Source: Xanthomonas sp. 3793
Lineage (GTDB): Bacteria > Pseudomonadota > Gammaproteobacteria > Xanthomonadales > Xanthomonadaceae
Assembly: GCF_024806835.1 (NCBI RefSeq)
Contig: NZ_JANTYU010000001.1
Coordinates: 930,001-994,000, forward strand
Reading direction: 5' to 3'
DNA: 64,000 nucleotides
Positions 8,132 through 17,077 of the stretch are shown piece after piece. Under the pieces are notes generated by a model that saw only the letters and a list, made by a program, of their open reading frames with translations, was not told where the DNA came from and did not search any database. The position numbers and the translations under genes are program-made. Numbering within the stretch: position 1 is the stretch's first letter; each line of letters begins with the position of its first letter.

Positions 8132-9595
8132 ATGCAAACGATGACGCCCGATCGAATTCAATGCGACCGCGCCCGCCTGGCGCGCGATGCGCGCTTCGAC
8201 GGGCTGTTCTTTACTGCGGTCCGCAGCACCGGCATCTATTGTCGGCCGGTGTGTCCGGCGCCACCGCCCAAGCCGGGCAACGTCAGTTACTACCCGAGCG
8301 CGGCGGCGGCCAGTGCGGCCGGTTACCGGCCGTGCCTGCGCTGTCGGCCGGAACTGTCGCCGCAGGCGCAGCAGCATCTGGGCGAAGAGAGCGTGCAGCG
8401 TGCGCTGGCGATGATTGCCGAAGGCCTGTTGCAGGAGCAGCCGGTGCAGACGCTGGCCGATGCGGTGGGCATGAGTGCGCGACAGTTGCAACGGCAGTTC
8501 GTGCAGCAGCTCGGCGCCACCCCGATCCAGGTGCATGGCACGCGCCGGCTGCTGTTGGCCAAGCAGTTGCTCACCGAAACCGCCTTGCCGGTCACCGAGG
8601 TCGCGCTCGCCGCCGGCTTCAACAGCCTGCGGCGTTTCAATGCGGCCTTTCTGCAAGGCTGCGGCATGCCACCGTCGGCGCTGCGCAAGCAGCGCGCCGA
8701 CGTTCCGGGCGGCCAACTGTGCCTGCGCCTGGGCTATCGCCCGCCGCTGGACTGGTCGGCGATGCTGGTGTTTCTGCAGCGCCGCGCGATTCCGGGGATC
8801 GAGCAGGTCGATGCCAGCGGCTACCGGCGGGTGATCGGCACGCCAGGACACGCCAGCTTGATCGAGGTGGTCGCCGCGCCGCAGCGGCCCGAGCTGCTGC
8901 TGCGCATCGGCGCCACCGACCCGCGCCAGATTCCGCAGATCGTGCGCCGTGTGCGTCGGCTGTTCGATCTGGATGCGGACCTGCAGGCCGTGCACGCCAC
9001 GCTGGCATCCGAACCGCTCCTGGCCGAGGCGATCGCGCGCCGGCCCGGCCTGCGCGTGCCGGGGGGATGGGACGGCTTTGAAGTGGCGGTGCGTGCGGTG
9101 CTGGGCCAGCAGATCAGCGTGGCCGGCGCGGCAACGCTGGCGGCGCGGTTGGTGGACCGCCACGGCGGCCATCATGCCGACATGCAGCCCGGCCTGGATC
9201 GCAGTTTTCCTACGCCCGCACAGCTGGCCGACGCGCCGCTGGAACAGCTCGGGCTGCCACGCGCACGCGCGGCCACGTTGCGCGCGCTGGCATCGGCATG
9301 CGCACAGGGCCGGCTGCATTTCGGCGCCGGCCAGCGGTTGGCGGACTTTGTCGCCACCTGCACCGCGTTGCCCGGCATCGGGCCCTGGACCGCGCACTAC
9401 ATCGCCATGCGCGCGCTTTCGCATCCGGATGCGTTTCCGGCCGGCGATCTGATCCTGCAGCAGGTCCTCGGCGCGCCGGAGCGTCTGAGCGAACGCGCCA
9501 CCGAAGCGCGTTCGCAGGCATGGCGCCCATGGCGTGCCTATGCCGTGTTGCACCTGTGGCATCTCGCCGTCGACCGCAAGGACACCCGCCCATGA
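8132..9595 (+). CDS. alkA: Ada-type regulator fused to AlkA 3-methyladenine DNA glycosylase
   Basis: A 487-residue bifunctional protein of the alkylation response. The N-terminal Ada zinc domain holds Cys37, Cys41, Cys68 and Cys71 (TGIYCRPVC and RPCLRC); Cys37 is the methyl-phosphotriester acceptor in Ada. An AraC-type DNA-binding region follows (about 85-185). Residues from about 195 form the AlkA glycosylase, with helix-hairpin-helix LPGIGPWTA (413-421) and catalytic Asp439 in FPAGDL. It removes alkylated purines and probably also activates its own operon when methylated. The stop overlaps ogt by ATGA. There is no separate ada gene in the window. Confidence 0.93.
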   Translation: MQTMTPDRIQCDRARLARDARFDGLFFTAVRSTGIYCRPVCPAPPPKPGNVSYYPSAAAASAAGYRPCLRCRPELSPQAQQHLGEESVQRALAMIAEGLLQEQPVQTLADAVGMSARQLQRQFVQQLGATPIQVHGTRRLLLAKQLLTETALPVTEVALAAGFNSLRRFNAAFLQGCGMPPSALRKQRADVPGGQLCLRLGYRPPLDWSAMLVFLQRRAIPGIEQVDASGYRRVIGTPGHASLIEVVAAPQRPELLLRIGATDPRQIPQIVRRVRRLFDLDADLQAVHATLASEPLLAEAIARRPGLRVPGGWDGFEVAVRAVLGQQISVAGAATLAARLVDRHGGHHADMQPGLDRSFPTPAQLADAPLEQLGLPRARAATLRALASACAQGRLHFGAGQRLADFVATCTALPGIGPWTAHYIAMRALSHPDAFPAGDLILQQVLGAPERLSERATEARSQAWRPWRAYAVLHLWHLAVDRKDTRP

Positions 9596-10137
9596 ACACG
9601 CTGTACTACGACACCTTCCACTCGCCGATCGGCGCCCTCACCGTGGCCGCCGATTCCACTGCGGTGCGCCACATCCTGTTCGCACAGAACCGCTACGACG
9701 CGCCCGGACGTGCGAGTTGGGCGCATGACCCCGATGCCGCCCTGGTGCGCGCAGCGCGCGAGCAACTGCTGGATTATCTGCATGGCGGGCGACGCCGTTT
9801 CGACCTGCCGCTGGCACCGGCCGGCACGCCGTTTCAGCTGCAGGTCTGGCACACGTTGGCGCGGATTCCGTTCGGCCAGACCTGGAGTTACGCGCAGCTT
9901 GCGCAGGCGGTAGGACGCCCCGCCGCCAGCCGCGCGGTAGGTGCTGCCAATGGTCGCAATCCGTTGCCGATCGTGCTGCCCTGCCATCGCGTGATCGGCG
10001 CCAATGGCACCTTGACCGGCTTCGGCGGCGGCCTGCCGACCAAGCAGGCGTTGTTGCAGCTGGAAGGCTGGTCGCCGCGCCAGATCGCACGCGCCGACGA
10101 CCTGTTCGCCGATCAACGCGCAGCGCCGCTGCGCTGA
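9592..10137 (+). CDS. ogt: Methylated-DNA--protein-cysteine methyltransferase
   Basis: A 181-residue suicide repair enzyme that moves O6-alkyl groups from guanine to its own cysteine. The active site PCHRVIG is present with Cys131, preceded by the helix-turn-helix GQTWSYAQLAQAVGRPAASRAVG and followed by the asparagine hinge region and FGGGLPTKQALLQLEG. The start ATG overlaps the stop of the Ada-AlkA gene by four bases, so both are made from one message as an adaptive-response operon. Confidence 0.95.
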   Translation: MNTLYYDTFHSPIGALTVAADSTAVRHILFAQNRYDAPGRASWAHDPDAALVRAAREQLLDYLHGGRRRFDLPLAPAGTPFQLQVWHTLARIPFGQTWSYAQLAQAVGRPAASRAVGAANGRNPLPIVLPCHRVIGANGTLTGFGGGLPTKQALLQLEGWSPRQIARADDLFADQRAAPLR

Positions 10138-10173
10138 CTCCGCGTCGTCATCGCTGCACCGTAAACTGGCGGC

Positions 10174-11478
10174 ATGATCGATCGACGTCTTGTGTCTGCC
10201 GCGATGGCCACCGCGCTGCTCGCGGCCTGCTCCACCCAGCCTGGCGTGCGTGAGGCCTCACCGCCGCCCAGCGCATCGTCGCCACTGTCGGCCGCCGCGA
10301 GGTCCGACGACGCGCCGCATCCCTTGCTGCTGATTTCCATCGATGGCCTGCGCGCGGACATGCTTGATCGCGGCATCACGCCGACGCTGTCGCAGCTTGC
10401 ACGCGATGGCGTGCGCGCGCGCTGGATGACACCCTCGTACCCGTCGCTGACCTTTCCCAATCACTACACGCTGGTCACCGGCCTGCGCCCGGATCGCCAC
10501 GGCATCGTGCACAACAGCATGCGCGATGCCGGGCTGGGCAATTTCTGGCTGAGCAAGCAGGACGCGGTGACCGATGCGCGCTGGTGGGGCGGCCAGCCGG
10601 TCTGGGTGGGCGTGGAAAACGCCGGGATGCACGCGGCAACCTGGTCGTGGCCCGGCAGCGAGGCCGCCATCCAGGGCGTGCGCCCGACGCATTGGCGCCA
10701 TTACGAGGAAGGCGTCGCCATGGACGCGCGCGTGGACACTGTCCGGGCCTGGCTCAAGAGCTCCGGCGCCGACGCCAACCGCCTGGTCACGCTGTACTTC
10801 GAACACGTGGACGAAGCAGGCCACGACCACGGCCCGGAATCGCGCGAATACGCCGACAGCGTGCGCGCAGTGGACGCCGCCATCGGCCGGCTGCTGGCCG
10901 GCATGCAGCGCGACGGAACCCGCGCGCGCACCAACATCATCGTGGTCTCCGATCACGGCATGGCCGAGGTGGCGCCGGGGCATGCGATCAGCGTGGAAGC
11001 CATCGCGCCGCCGGCGATTGCCACTGCGGTCACCGACGGCCAGGTGATCGGCTTCGAACCCAAGCCCGGGCAACAGGCCAATGCCGAGGCGATGCTGCTC
11101 GGCCCCCATGCGCAGTACGACTGCTGGCGCAAGGCCGAGCTGCCGGCTCGCTGGCATTACGGCACGCACCCGCGCATTCCGCCGATCATGTGCCAGATGC
11201 ACGAAGGCTGGGACGCATTGTTCCCCGACAAACTGGCCAAGCGCTCGCAGCACGGCATGCGCGGCTCGCACGGGTTCGATCCAGCCCTGCCCTCGATGCG
11301 TGCGGTGTTCGTGGCGCAAGGCCCGGATCTGGCGCAGGGCAAGCGCTTGCCCGGGTTCGACAACGTCGATGTGTATGCCTTGCTGACGCGGTTGCTGGGC
11401 ATCGCCGCAGCGCCCAACGACGGCAACCCGGCCACGCTGCTGCCGGCATTGCGCGTGCCGCCGGACATTGCGCACTGA
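10174..11478 (+). CDS. Nucleotide pyrophosphatase/phosphodiesterase (NPP), alkaline phosphatase superfamily
   Basis: A 434-residue exported phosphodiesterase that cleaves nucleotide esters using two zinc ions. The N-terminus is a lipoprotein-like or secretory signal ending AALLAACST. Expected metal and active-site residues are visible: Asp57 (SIDGLR), Thr93 nucleophile (TFPNHYT), Asn114, Asp213 and His217 (DEAGHDHG), Asp260/His261 (SDHGM). All are shifted by exactly three from the residue numbers I recall for the crystallised Xanthomonas NPP, so this is very likely the orthologue with a slightly different start. It stands alone ahead of clcB and probably scavenges phosphate esters in the periplasm. 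Confidence 0.92.
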   Translation: MIDRRLVSAAMATALLAACSTQPGVREASPPPSASSPLSAAARSDDAPHPLLLISIDGLRADMLDRGITPTLSQLARDGVRARWMTPSYPSLTFPNHYTLVTGLRPDRHGIVHNSMRDAGLGNFWLSKQDAVTDARWWGGQPVWVGVENAGMHAATWSWPGSEAAIQGVRPTHWRHYEEGVAMDARVDTVRAWLKSSGADANRLVTLYFEHVDEAGHDHGPESREYADSVRAVDAAIGRLLAGMQRDGTRARTNIIVVSDHGMAEVAPGHAISVEAIAPPAIATAVTDGQVIGFEPKPGQQANAEAMLLGPHAQYDCWRKAELPARWHYGTHPRIPPIMCQMHEGWDALFPDKLAKRSQHGMRGSHGFDPALPSMRAVFVAQGPDLAQGKRLPGFDNVDVYALLTRLLGIAAAPNDGNPATLLPALRVPPDIAH

Positions 11479-11523
11479 GCACTGCGCACACCGGCTGCAG
11501 CGCGCCGATGCGACAATGGGGCC

Positions 11524-12855
11524 ATGTCTGCTTCTGATCCCTCGCCGCGTCGCTTGCGGCCGCTGTTGTCCAGCGAAGGCTGGCGTCGTCGCGCCGCACT
11601 CTGGGGTGGCGCCATTGCGGTGGCCCTGGTCGCCATCGTGTTCGCCAAGGCCAGCGATGCGGCCTTCCAGTTGTTTCAACGCATCACCGCACACTCGATC
11701 TGGTGGGCGCTGCTGCTGACGCCGGGCATTTTCGCCCTGCTCGCCTGGCTGACCTCGGGGGCCATGCGGCCCACCCGCGGTAGCGGCATTCCGCAGGTCA
11801 TCGCCGCGCTGGAGCATCCGGACCCGGCGTTTCGCGACACCAACCTGTCGCTGCGCGTGTCGCTGGGCAAGCTTGCGTTGACCACGCTGTCGCTGCTCGG
11901 TGGTGCATCGGTCGGGCGCGAAGGACCGACCGTGCATGTGGGCGCCAGCCTGATGCATGTGTTCGGGCGCTGGTTCGGCTTTCACGATCCGCGCGAGCTT
12001 TCGCATTTTCTGCTTGCCGGCGGCGCGGCCGGTATCGCAGCGGCATTCAACACGCCGCTCGCCGGCGTGGTCTTTGCGATCGAAGAACTGAGCGGTCGCT
12101 TCGAGCACCGCTTCTCCGGCACCTTGCTCACGGCGGTGATCGTCGGCGGCGTGGTATCGCTGGGGTTGCTGGGCAACTACACCTATTTCGGCAAGGTGGC
12201 GGTGGCCTTGCCGTTGGGCCAGGCCTGGCTGGCGATCGCACTGTGCGGCAGCGTGGCCGGGCTGCTCGGCGGGATCTTCGCGCGGCTGGTGCTGGCCAGC
12301 GTCAGCGGCAAACCGCGCTGGCTGGGCGCACTGCGCCAGCGCCACCCGGTGCTGCTGGCGGCGTTGTGCGGCGTGGCGCTGGTCGGGCTGGCGCTGGTGT
12401 TCGGGCAAGGCGCCTTCGGCACCGGCTACGAGCAGGCGCGCAGCCTGGTGCAGGGGCATGCGGTGGTAGGCCATGAGTTCGGCCTGATGAAGCTCATCGC
12501 CAACCTGGTCTCCTACCTGGCCGGCATTCCGGGCGGCCTGTTCTCGCCCGCCCTGGCAGTGGGTGCCGGTATCGGCCACAACCTGTCGGTGCTGATGCCG
12601 AGCGTGGACCCGCGCACCTTCGTGCTGCTGGGCATGTGCGCCTACCTGACCGGTGTCACCCAGGCACCGCTGACCTCGGCGGTGATTTCGCTGGAGCTCA
12701 CCGACACCAGCCAGATGCTGCTGCCGATCCTGGCCACCGTGTTGATCGCACGTGCGGTGTCCGGGCTGGTGTGCAAGACGCCGATCTATCGCGGACTGGC
12801 CGAGCAGTTGCTGACCCCAGCTGCAAAGGCGCCGGCGCCGGACGCCACCCACTAG
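11524..12855 (+). CDS. ClC-type chloride/proton antiporter
   Basis: A 443-residue inner-membrane protein with about 16-18 hydrophobic helices. The three ClC selectivity motifs are present: RGSGIPQ (85-91), GREGP (131-135) with the gating glutamate Glu133, and GIPGGLFSPALAVGAG. The acidic pair in VFAIEELSG (Glu187/Glu188) matches the internal proton glutamate of E. coli ClC, so exchange rather than a passive channel is expected. Such proteins help in extreme acid resistance. The cytoplasmic N-terminus is short and no CBS domain is present, as in the ClcB group. Confidence 0.92.
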   Translation: MSASDPSPRRLRPLLSSEGWRRRAALWGGAIAVALVAIVFAKASDAAFQLFQRITAHSIWWALLLTPGIFALLAWLTSGAMRPTRGSGIPQVIAALEHPDPAFRDTNLSLRVSLGKLALTTLSLLGGASVGREGPTVHVGASLMHVFGRWFGFHDPRELSHFLLAGGAAGIAAAFNTPLAGVVFAIEELSGRFEHRFSGTLLTAVIVGGVVSLGLLGNYTYFGKVAVALPLGQAWLAIALCGSVAGLLGGIFARLVLASVSGKPRWLGALRQRHPVLLAALCGVALVGLALVFGQGAFGTGYEQARSLVQGHAVVGHEFGLMKLIANLVSYLAGIPGGLFSPALAVGAGIGHNLSVLMPSVDPRTFVLLGMCAYLTGVTQAPLTSAVISLELTDTSQMLLPILATVLIARAVSGLVCKTPIYRGLAEQLLTPAAKAPAPDATH

Positions 12856-13062
12856 AAACGCTGCATGATCCAGGCGCGCACGCCTTATCCGATGCACCAC
12901 GGACGGCGCCTGGCGATGACAGGGCGCCAGCCGCCTTGGGGAGGTCTTGCACCGACCCGCGACGGCTGCCGATAGCGATGAGGTGCTACCGCGGCCACTG
13001 CCCAGAGCTGCGGCACCATGGCAAGCAGCTATGCCAGCGTTTGCACTGACGTCAGACATAAA

Positions 13063-13088
13063 AAAACGCGGCGCAAGCGCCGCGTTTT
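13063..13088 (-). terminator. Rho-independent terminator after the THX gene
   Basis: Perfect 12-bp stem with a two-base AA centre. On the minus strand it is followed by further T residues, 22 bp after the THX stop codon. Its A/T flanks make it usable from either side. Confidence 0.8.
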
Positions 13089-13110
13089 CAGATCGCAAAG
13101 CGGGCTGAGA

Positions 13111-13293
13111 TCAGCTGGCCTTGGCGACGGTCTTCTTGGCAACAGCCTTCTTGGCCGGCGCCTTGACCACGCCCTTCTTGGCAACCGGGGCAGCTGCACC
13201 CACGACAACCTTGCTCACCGCGTGCGAACGCGAATTGCCGTAGCTGGCGTTGTAGCGCTTGCCCTTGGCGGTCTTACGGTCACCCTTACCCAT
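13111..13293 (-). CDS. 30S ribosomal protein THX-like
   Basis: A very basic 60-residue protein beginning MGKGDRKTAKGKRYNASYG, which matches the Thermus THX signature (MGKGDRRTRRGK) that packs at the head of the 30S subunit. The C-terminal half is an Ala/Lys/Val repeat (KKAVAKKTVAKAS) resembling histone-like tails. ATG 13291-13293 is fixed by the conserved N-terminus. A strong terminator follows. Confidence 0.85.
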   Translation of the reverse strand: MGKGDRKTAKGKRYNASYGNSRSHAVSKVVVGAAAPVAKKGVVKAPAKKAVAKKTVAKAS

Positions 13294-13576
13294 TTCGTCG
13301 ACTCCTGAATGTGAATACAAATTCCCGTGCTGGCACGGGTCTGGCGAGGTTTGCACCGGCGGCGCCCTCGCGCAAGGCCGGCAAGCCTACCACGTCGGCC
13401 CGGGGCCGCGCAGCCGCGGGGCCTGCCACGCTCTGAACAAGCCTGCCGTGCATCAGGCCTGCCATCCACGAGCACCCGGCGGTCAGCTCGGCGACCGGGG
13501 CCAGCCTGGCACCTGTGTAAAACGATCTTCCGAATGACCGCCTGCACCCAGCGCGCGCTGGTGTATCAGCGCTTGG

Positions 13577-13993
13577 TCAATGCGCGCAGCTCGCGTCGTG
13601 CACGTGCGCATGCCCGTGATTCAGCCGCAGATTGACCAGATGGGCGATGCCGACCAGGGCGCCGCCCAGCGTCATCACCACCGCGTGCGGCACCACCGAA
13701 TGGTGCAGCGGGTCGTACAACAGGCCCAGCCACAACAGCGCCAGGCCCGGCAGCAGCAACGCCAGCGCATGCAGCGCCTTGTGCCGGCGATATCCCAGGA
13801 CCAGGCTGAAAAGCCCGAGCAGGGTCACGAACACGACGATCGCCAGCTCCACCCCGTCGCCCAGCCAGAACGACAACCCGAGCGACGGCGCCAGCGCCAG
13901 GACCAACGGCAGCACCGCACAGTGCACCGCGCACAGCAGCGAGCCGGTCGCACCGAAGCGGTCCAGCAGATGGCGAAGTGTGGGTAGAGGCAT
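13577..13993 (-). CDS. MerC-domain membrane protein, likely zinc-related
   Basis: A 138-residue protein with four hydrophobic helices. The first carries a metal-binding-like cluster CAVHC (Cys21, His24, Cys25), and the C-terminus is histidine-rich (HGHAHVHDASCAH). MerC proteins move mercury, but no mer genes are nearby. The gene is divergent from a ZnuD-like receptor, and a Zur-box-like sequence lies 29-47 bp upstream of its ATG, so a role in zinc handling is more likely. ATG 13993 has GGAAG at a suitable distance. Confidence 0.82.
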   Translation of the reverse strand: MPLPTLRHLLDRFGATGSLLCAVHCAVLPLVLALAPSLGLSFWLGDGVELAIVVFVTLLGLFSLVLGYRRHKALHALALLLPGLALLWLGLLYDPLHHSVVPHAVVMTLGGALVGIAHLVNLRLNHGHAHVHDASCAH

Positions 13994-14021
13994 GACTTCC
14001 AGCAGGTGCTCGCGGCGACGT

Positions 14022-14040
14022 GGAATAATATAACATCTTC
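14022..14040 (-). promoter_or_regulatory. Putative Zur box upstream of the merC-like gene
   Basis: Minus strand reads GAAGATGTTATATTATTCC. It matches the core of the gammaproteobacterial Zur consensus (ATGTTATA-W-TATAAC) at 13 of 15 bases, in an AT-rich patch unlike the surroundings. The overlap with the expected promoter supports repression by zinc-loaded Zur. Confidence 0.65.
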
Positions 14041-14118
14041 CTTGTTCCAGGCCCGCACCACTGCATCGCACAGCGCGGGCCTTGCCGTCGGCACAGCAGG
14101 CAAGCTGCGCCATCCCAT

Positions 14119-14133
14119 TGATATATAGTAACA
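14119..14133 (+). promoter_or_regulatory. Putative Zur box upstream of the ZnuD-like receptor
   Basis: TGATATATAGTAACA, whose complement is TGTTACTATATATCA, matches 12 of 15 bases of the palindromic Zur core and lies 20 bp before the receptor ATG. It is weaker than the site at 14022. Confidence 0.5.
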
Positions 14134-14152
14134 ATCAGAGAGTCCGATCCAC

Positions 14153-16219
14153 ATGGCCCCCACGCTCATCCCCTCGCTGCGCCGCTCCGCCCTCTCGCTG
14201 GCACTGGCCAGCCTGCTGACTCCTGCCCTGGCCCTGGCCGAAGACACACCAGAGGTTGCCGACCCACAGACGCCGCCGACATCGGACACCCGGCATGACG
14301 CCACCCATTCCAGCGGCCGGCATATCAAGGACCTGGACAAGGTGGTGGTCACCGCCAGCCCGCTGCGCGACGCGGCAGGCGAGCTGAGCCGTCCGGTCGA
14401 GGTGCTGGCCGGCGAGCGTCTGGATGAGGTGCGCAGTTCGAGCCTGGGCGAAACCGTGGCCAGCCTGCCGGGCGTGCAGAGCTCCAACTTCGGCCCCGGC
14501 GTGGGCCGGCCGATCATCCGCGGCCTGGATGGCCCGCGCGTAGCGGTGCTGCGCGACGGCCTGTCCACCCAGGACGTGTCCACCGTCAGCCAGGACCACT
14601 CGCCGGCGATCGAGCCGTTCCTGGCCAACCAGATCGAAGTGCTCAAGGGTCCGTCCACGCTGCTGTACGGCTCCGGCGCGATCGGCGGCGTGGTCAACGT
14701 GGTCGACGGGCGCATTGCCGAAACCCCGGTGGACGGCTTCAGCGGGCGCGCCGAAGTGCGTTTTGACGGCGGCGACAAGGACGGCAATACCGACATGTTC
14801 CGCGTCGATGCCGGCAACGGCAGCGGCCTGTCCATCCATGCCGACGGCGTGTACCGCAACCAGAACGACTACGACACCCCGCAGGGGCGCCAGCTCAACA
14901 GCTGGATCGATTCCAAGGTGGGCTCGATCGGCGCCTCGCTGTCCGGCGACTGGGGCTTTGTCGGCCTGTCGGCATCGCGCTTTCGCGACAACTACGGCAA
15001 CCCCGGCGAGCCGGGCGACCCGTCCATCGGCGAGCGCGGCGTGTCGTTGAAGCTGCAGCAGGACCGCTACGACCTCAAGGGCGGGCTGACCGACCCGTGG
15101 GGCGAAGGCAGCGCGCTGCGCTACAGCTTCGGTCATACCGATTACGCGCATACCGAATTCGAAGGCGAGGAAGTCGGCACCGTGTTCACCAAGCGCGCCA
15201 ACGAAGGCCGCGTGGAGGCCTCGTTTACCTTCGGCGGCGGCTGGCAGACCGCGTTCGGCCTGCAGGGCAGCGATACCACGTTCCAGGCGGTGGGCGAAGA
15301 ATCCTTTGTGCCCAAGACCGATACGCGTTCGCTCGGCGCATTCGCCGTGGCGCGCAACAGCTGGGAACGCGTCACCGCCGAGATCGGCGCACGCGTGGAC
15401 AAGGTCAAGTACCAGACCGACATCGGCGTGGACCGCGATTTCACCCCGACCAGCTTCTCGGCCAGCGGCGGTTTCCGCTTCAACGAGCAGTGGCGCCTGA
15501 CCGCCAACCTGGACCACGCCGAACGCGCACCGGCCGAAGAAGAACTGTTCGCCAATGGTCCGCACATCGCCACCCTTGCCTTCGAGATCGGCGATGCCGA
15601 TCTGAAGACAGAAAAGGCCAACCAGGCCGAGCTGGGGCTCAACTTCCAGAACGAGTGGGTGGATGCCAAGGTGGCGGCGTACTACAACCGCTACAACGAC
15701 TTCGTCTACATCGTCGACACCGGCGGCCAGTGGTTCAACGAAGAAGACAACGACTTCCTGCCGATCCGCCAGTGGACGCAAGCCGATGCGATCTTCCACG
15801 GCTTCGAAGGCGAAGCGACCTTCCACCTGGCCAACAACGACACCGGCGCGTGGGACCTGCGCGTGTTTGGCGATACCGTGCGTGCGCGCTTGAGCGATGG
15901 CGGCAATCTGCCACGCATCGCGCCGGGCCGCTTCGGTGCGCAGATGCGCTGGAATGCCGATGCGTGGCGCGCCTCGCTCGGCGCCACCCGCACCCTGAAG
16001 CAGGACAAGGTGGCGGTGAACGAAACCGCGACCGATGGCTATACCTTCGTGGATGCGCATCTGGCCTACCACGTGGACCGCGGCAGCAATGCGTGGGAAG
16101 TGTTTCTGGACGGCAACAACCTGACCAATCAGGACGCACGCGTGCATACCTCCTTCCTCAAGGACGATGTGATGTTGCCTGGCCGCAGTGCCTCGTTCGG
16201 CGTGCGGATGTTCTTCTGA
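14153..16219 (+). CDS. TonB-dependent outer-membrane receptor, ZnuD-like zinc receptor
   Basis: A 688-residue receptor. Signal peptide to about residue 27, then a short acidic/His linker (TRHDATHSSGRH), a plug domain (DKVVVTASPLRDAAG, SLPGVQSS, RPIIRGLDGPRVAVLRDG, QIEVLKGPSTLLYGSGAIGG) and a 22-strand beta-barrel ending in the C-terminal aromatic SFGVRMFF. The segment VSTVSQDHSPAIEPFLANQ with VVNVVDGRI resembles the ZnuD group of zinc receptors. The Zur-like operator and divergent MerC-like gene support zinc uptake. A hairpin terminator follows. Confidence 0.85.
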   Translation: MAPTLIPSLRRSALSLALASLLTPALALAEDTPEVADPQTPPTSDTRHDATHSSGRHIKDLDKVVVTASPLRDAAGELSRPVEVLAGERLDEVRSSSLGETVASLPGVQSSNFGPGVGRPIIRGLDGPRVAVLRDGLSTQDVSTVSQDHSPAIEPFLANQIEVLKGPSTLLYGSGAIGGVVNVVDGRIAETPVDGFSGRAEVRFDGGDKDGNTDMFRVDAGNGSGLSIHADGVYRNQNDYDTPQGRQLNSWIDSKVGSIGASLSGDWGFVGLSASRFRDNYGNPGEPGDPSIGERGVSLKLQQDRYDLKGGLTDPWGEGSALRYSFGHTDYAHTEFEGEEVGTVFTKRANEGRVEASFTFGGGWQTAFGLQGSDTTFQAVGEESFVPKTDTRSLGAFAVARNSWERVTAEIGARVDKVKYQTDIGVDRDFTPTSFSASGGFRFNEQWRLTANLDHAERAPAEEELFANGPHIATLAFEIGDADLKTEKANQAELGLNFQNEWVDAKVAAYYNRYNDFVYIVDTGGQWFNEEDNDFLPIRQWTQADAIFHGFEGEATFHLANNDTGAWDLRVFGDTVRARLSDGGNLPRIAPGRFGAQMRWNADAWRASLGATRTLKQDKVAVNETATDGYTFVDAHLAYHVDRGSNAWEVFLDGNNLTNQDARVHTSFLKDDVMLPGRSASFGVRMFF

Positions 16220-16250
16220 CAGCGGTCTCTCTCCCCCGCTGGGTAGAAGC

Positions 16251-16272
16251 GAGGCCGCCTTCGGGCGGCCTC
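16251..16272 (+). terminator. Hairpin terminator after the ZnuD-like receptor
   Basis: Stem GAGGCCGCC / GGCGGCCTC with a TTCG tetraloop, followed by TCTATTT, 31 bp after the receptor stop. The stem is strong and the T tract imperfect. The rest of 16273-16600 holds no gene that I can support. Confidence 0.75.
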
Positions 16273-16611
16273 TCTATTTGGGATCGCCAAGCTCCGCGCG
16301 GCAGCGAAGATGTGTTGCCTGTCCCCGACCCGGGGGGCGCTTACGCTCCGCTCGGCAGCCGGCGCGGGCTCGGCATCACCACTTGATCGCGCAGGCAGCA
16401 GCGTCGTTGCGGCGGCATGCGTTCTGTCGCAGTGCCAATGGATTTCGCAGGCGAAAACCGCACACGGCACACGATCGACTGCGCGACAACCGGTCACGGT
16501 CATGGGTGTCGGGCCCAGGTGCGCTGCTACGTGGTTGGCTGGGGATGACGGTTTCTGAGGCAAGCGGCCTTCGCCCGGGTAGCGGGCACACATCCGGCCG
16601 CTTGTAGATAG

Positions 16612-16623
16612 GTGCATATGCAC
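16612..16623 (+). promoter_or_regulatory. Palindrome, possible MarR operator
   Basis: The 12-bp perfect palindrome GTGCATATGCAC lies 31 bp before the marR start, with AT-rich flanks and a nearby CAATATGC repeat. MarR regulators commonly bind such sites at their own promoter. No experiment or family consensus ties it to this protein. Confidence 0.4.
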
Positions 16624-16654
16624 GCAATATGCAGCCATCCTGCGGAGCGCGTCC

Positions 16655-17077
16655 ATGTCCAGCACGTCCAACTGCACCTGCTTTCATCTGCGCCGGGCGG
16701 CGCGTCGGATGTCGCAGCTTTATGACCACGCACTGGCGCCGGTCGGCCTGAGTCTCAACGCGTACTCGATCCTGCGCCGACTCGACGCAGCGCAGTCGCT
16801 GGGCATGCTGGCACAGGCCTTGGGCATGGACCGCACCACCCTCACCCGCAACCTCAAACCCTTGCTTGCTGCCGGATGGATCACCACCCGGCGCGGCGAC
16901 GATGCCCGGCAGACCTGGCTGATCCTGAGCCGCAGCGGCCGCGGGCTGCTGCGGCGCGCACAACCGCACTGGCTGGCAGCCCAGCAACGGATAGAAACGC
17001 TGTTTGGTGCAGCGCCGACCGCGCAGCTGCATGCCACGCTGGGCCGCCTGGATGCCGTGCTGGAGCACGCCGCATGA
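16655..17077 (+). CDS. MarR family transcriptional regulator
   Basis: A 140-residue winged helix-turn-helix regulator. The recognition helix is in LGMLAQALGMDRTTLTRNLKPL (about 50-71) and the wing in TTRRGDDARQTWLILSRSG. An N-terminal CTCFHLRRAARRMSQLYD helix provides the dimer interface, and cysteines 7 and 9 could sense oxidants. The stop overlaps the MFS gene by ATGA, so it probably controls the transporter. Confidence 0.9.
   Translation: MSSTSNCTCFHLRRAARRMSQLYDHALAPVGLSLNAYSILRRLDAAQSLGMLAQALGMDRTTLTRNLKPLLAAGWITTRRGDDARQTWLILSRSGRGLLRRAQPHWLAAQQRIETLFGAAPTAQLHATLGRLDAVLEHAA

Noticed and set aside
10258-13098. 946-codon minus-strand open frame
   Set aside because: Lies opposite the NPP and ClC genes, whose conserved residues are unambiguous. 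Shadow.
13577-13993. Part of a mercury resistance operon
   Set aside because: No merR, merT, merP or merA nearby; the context is Zur-like boxes and a zinc-type receptor.
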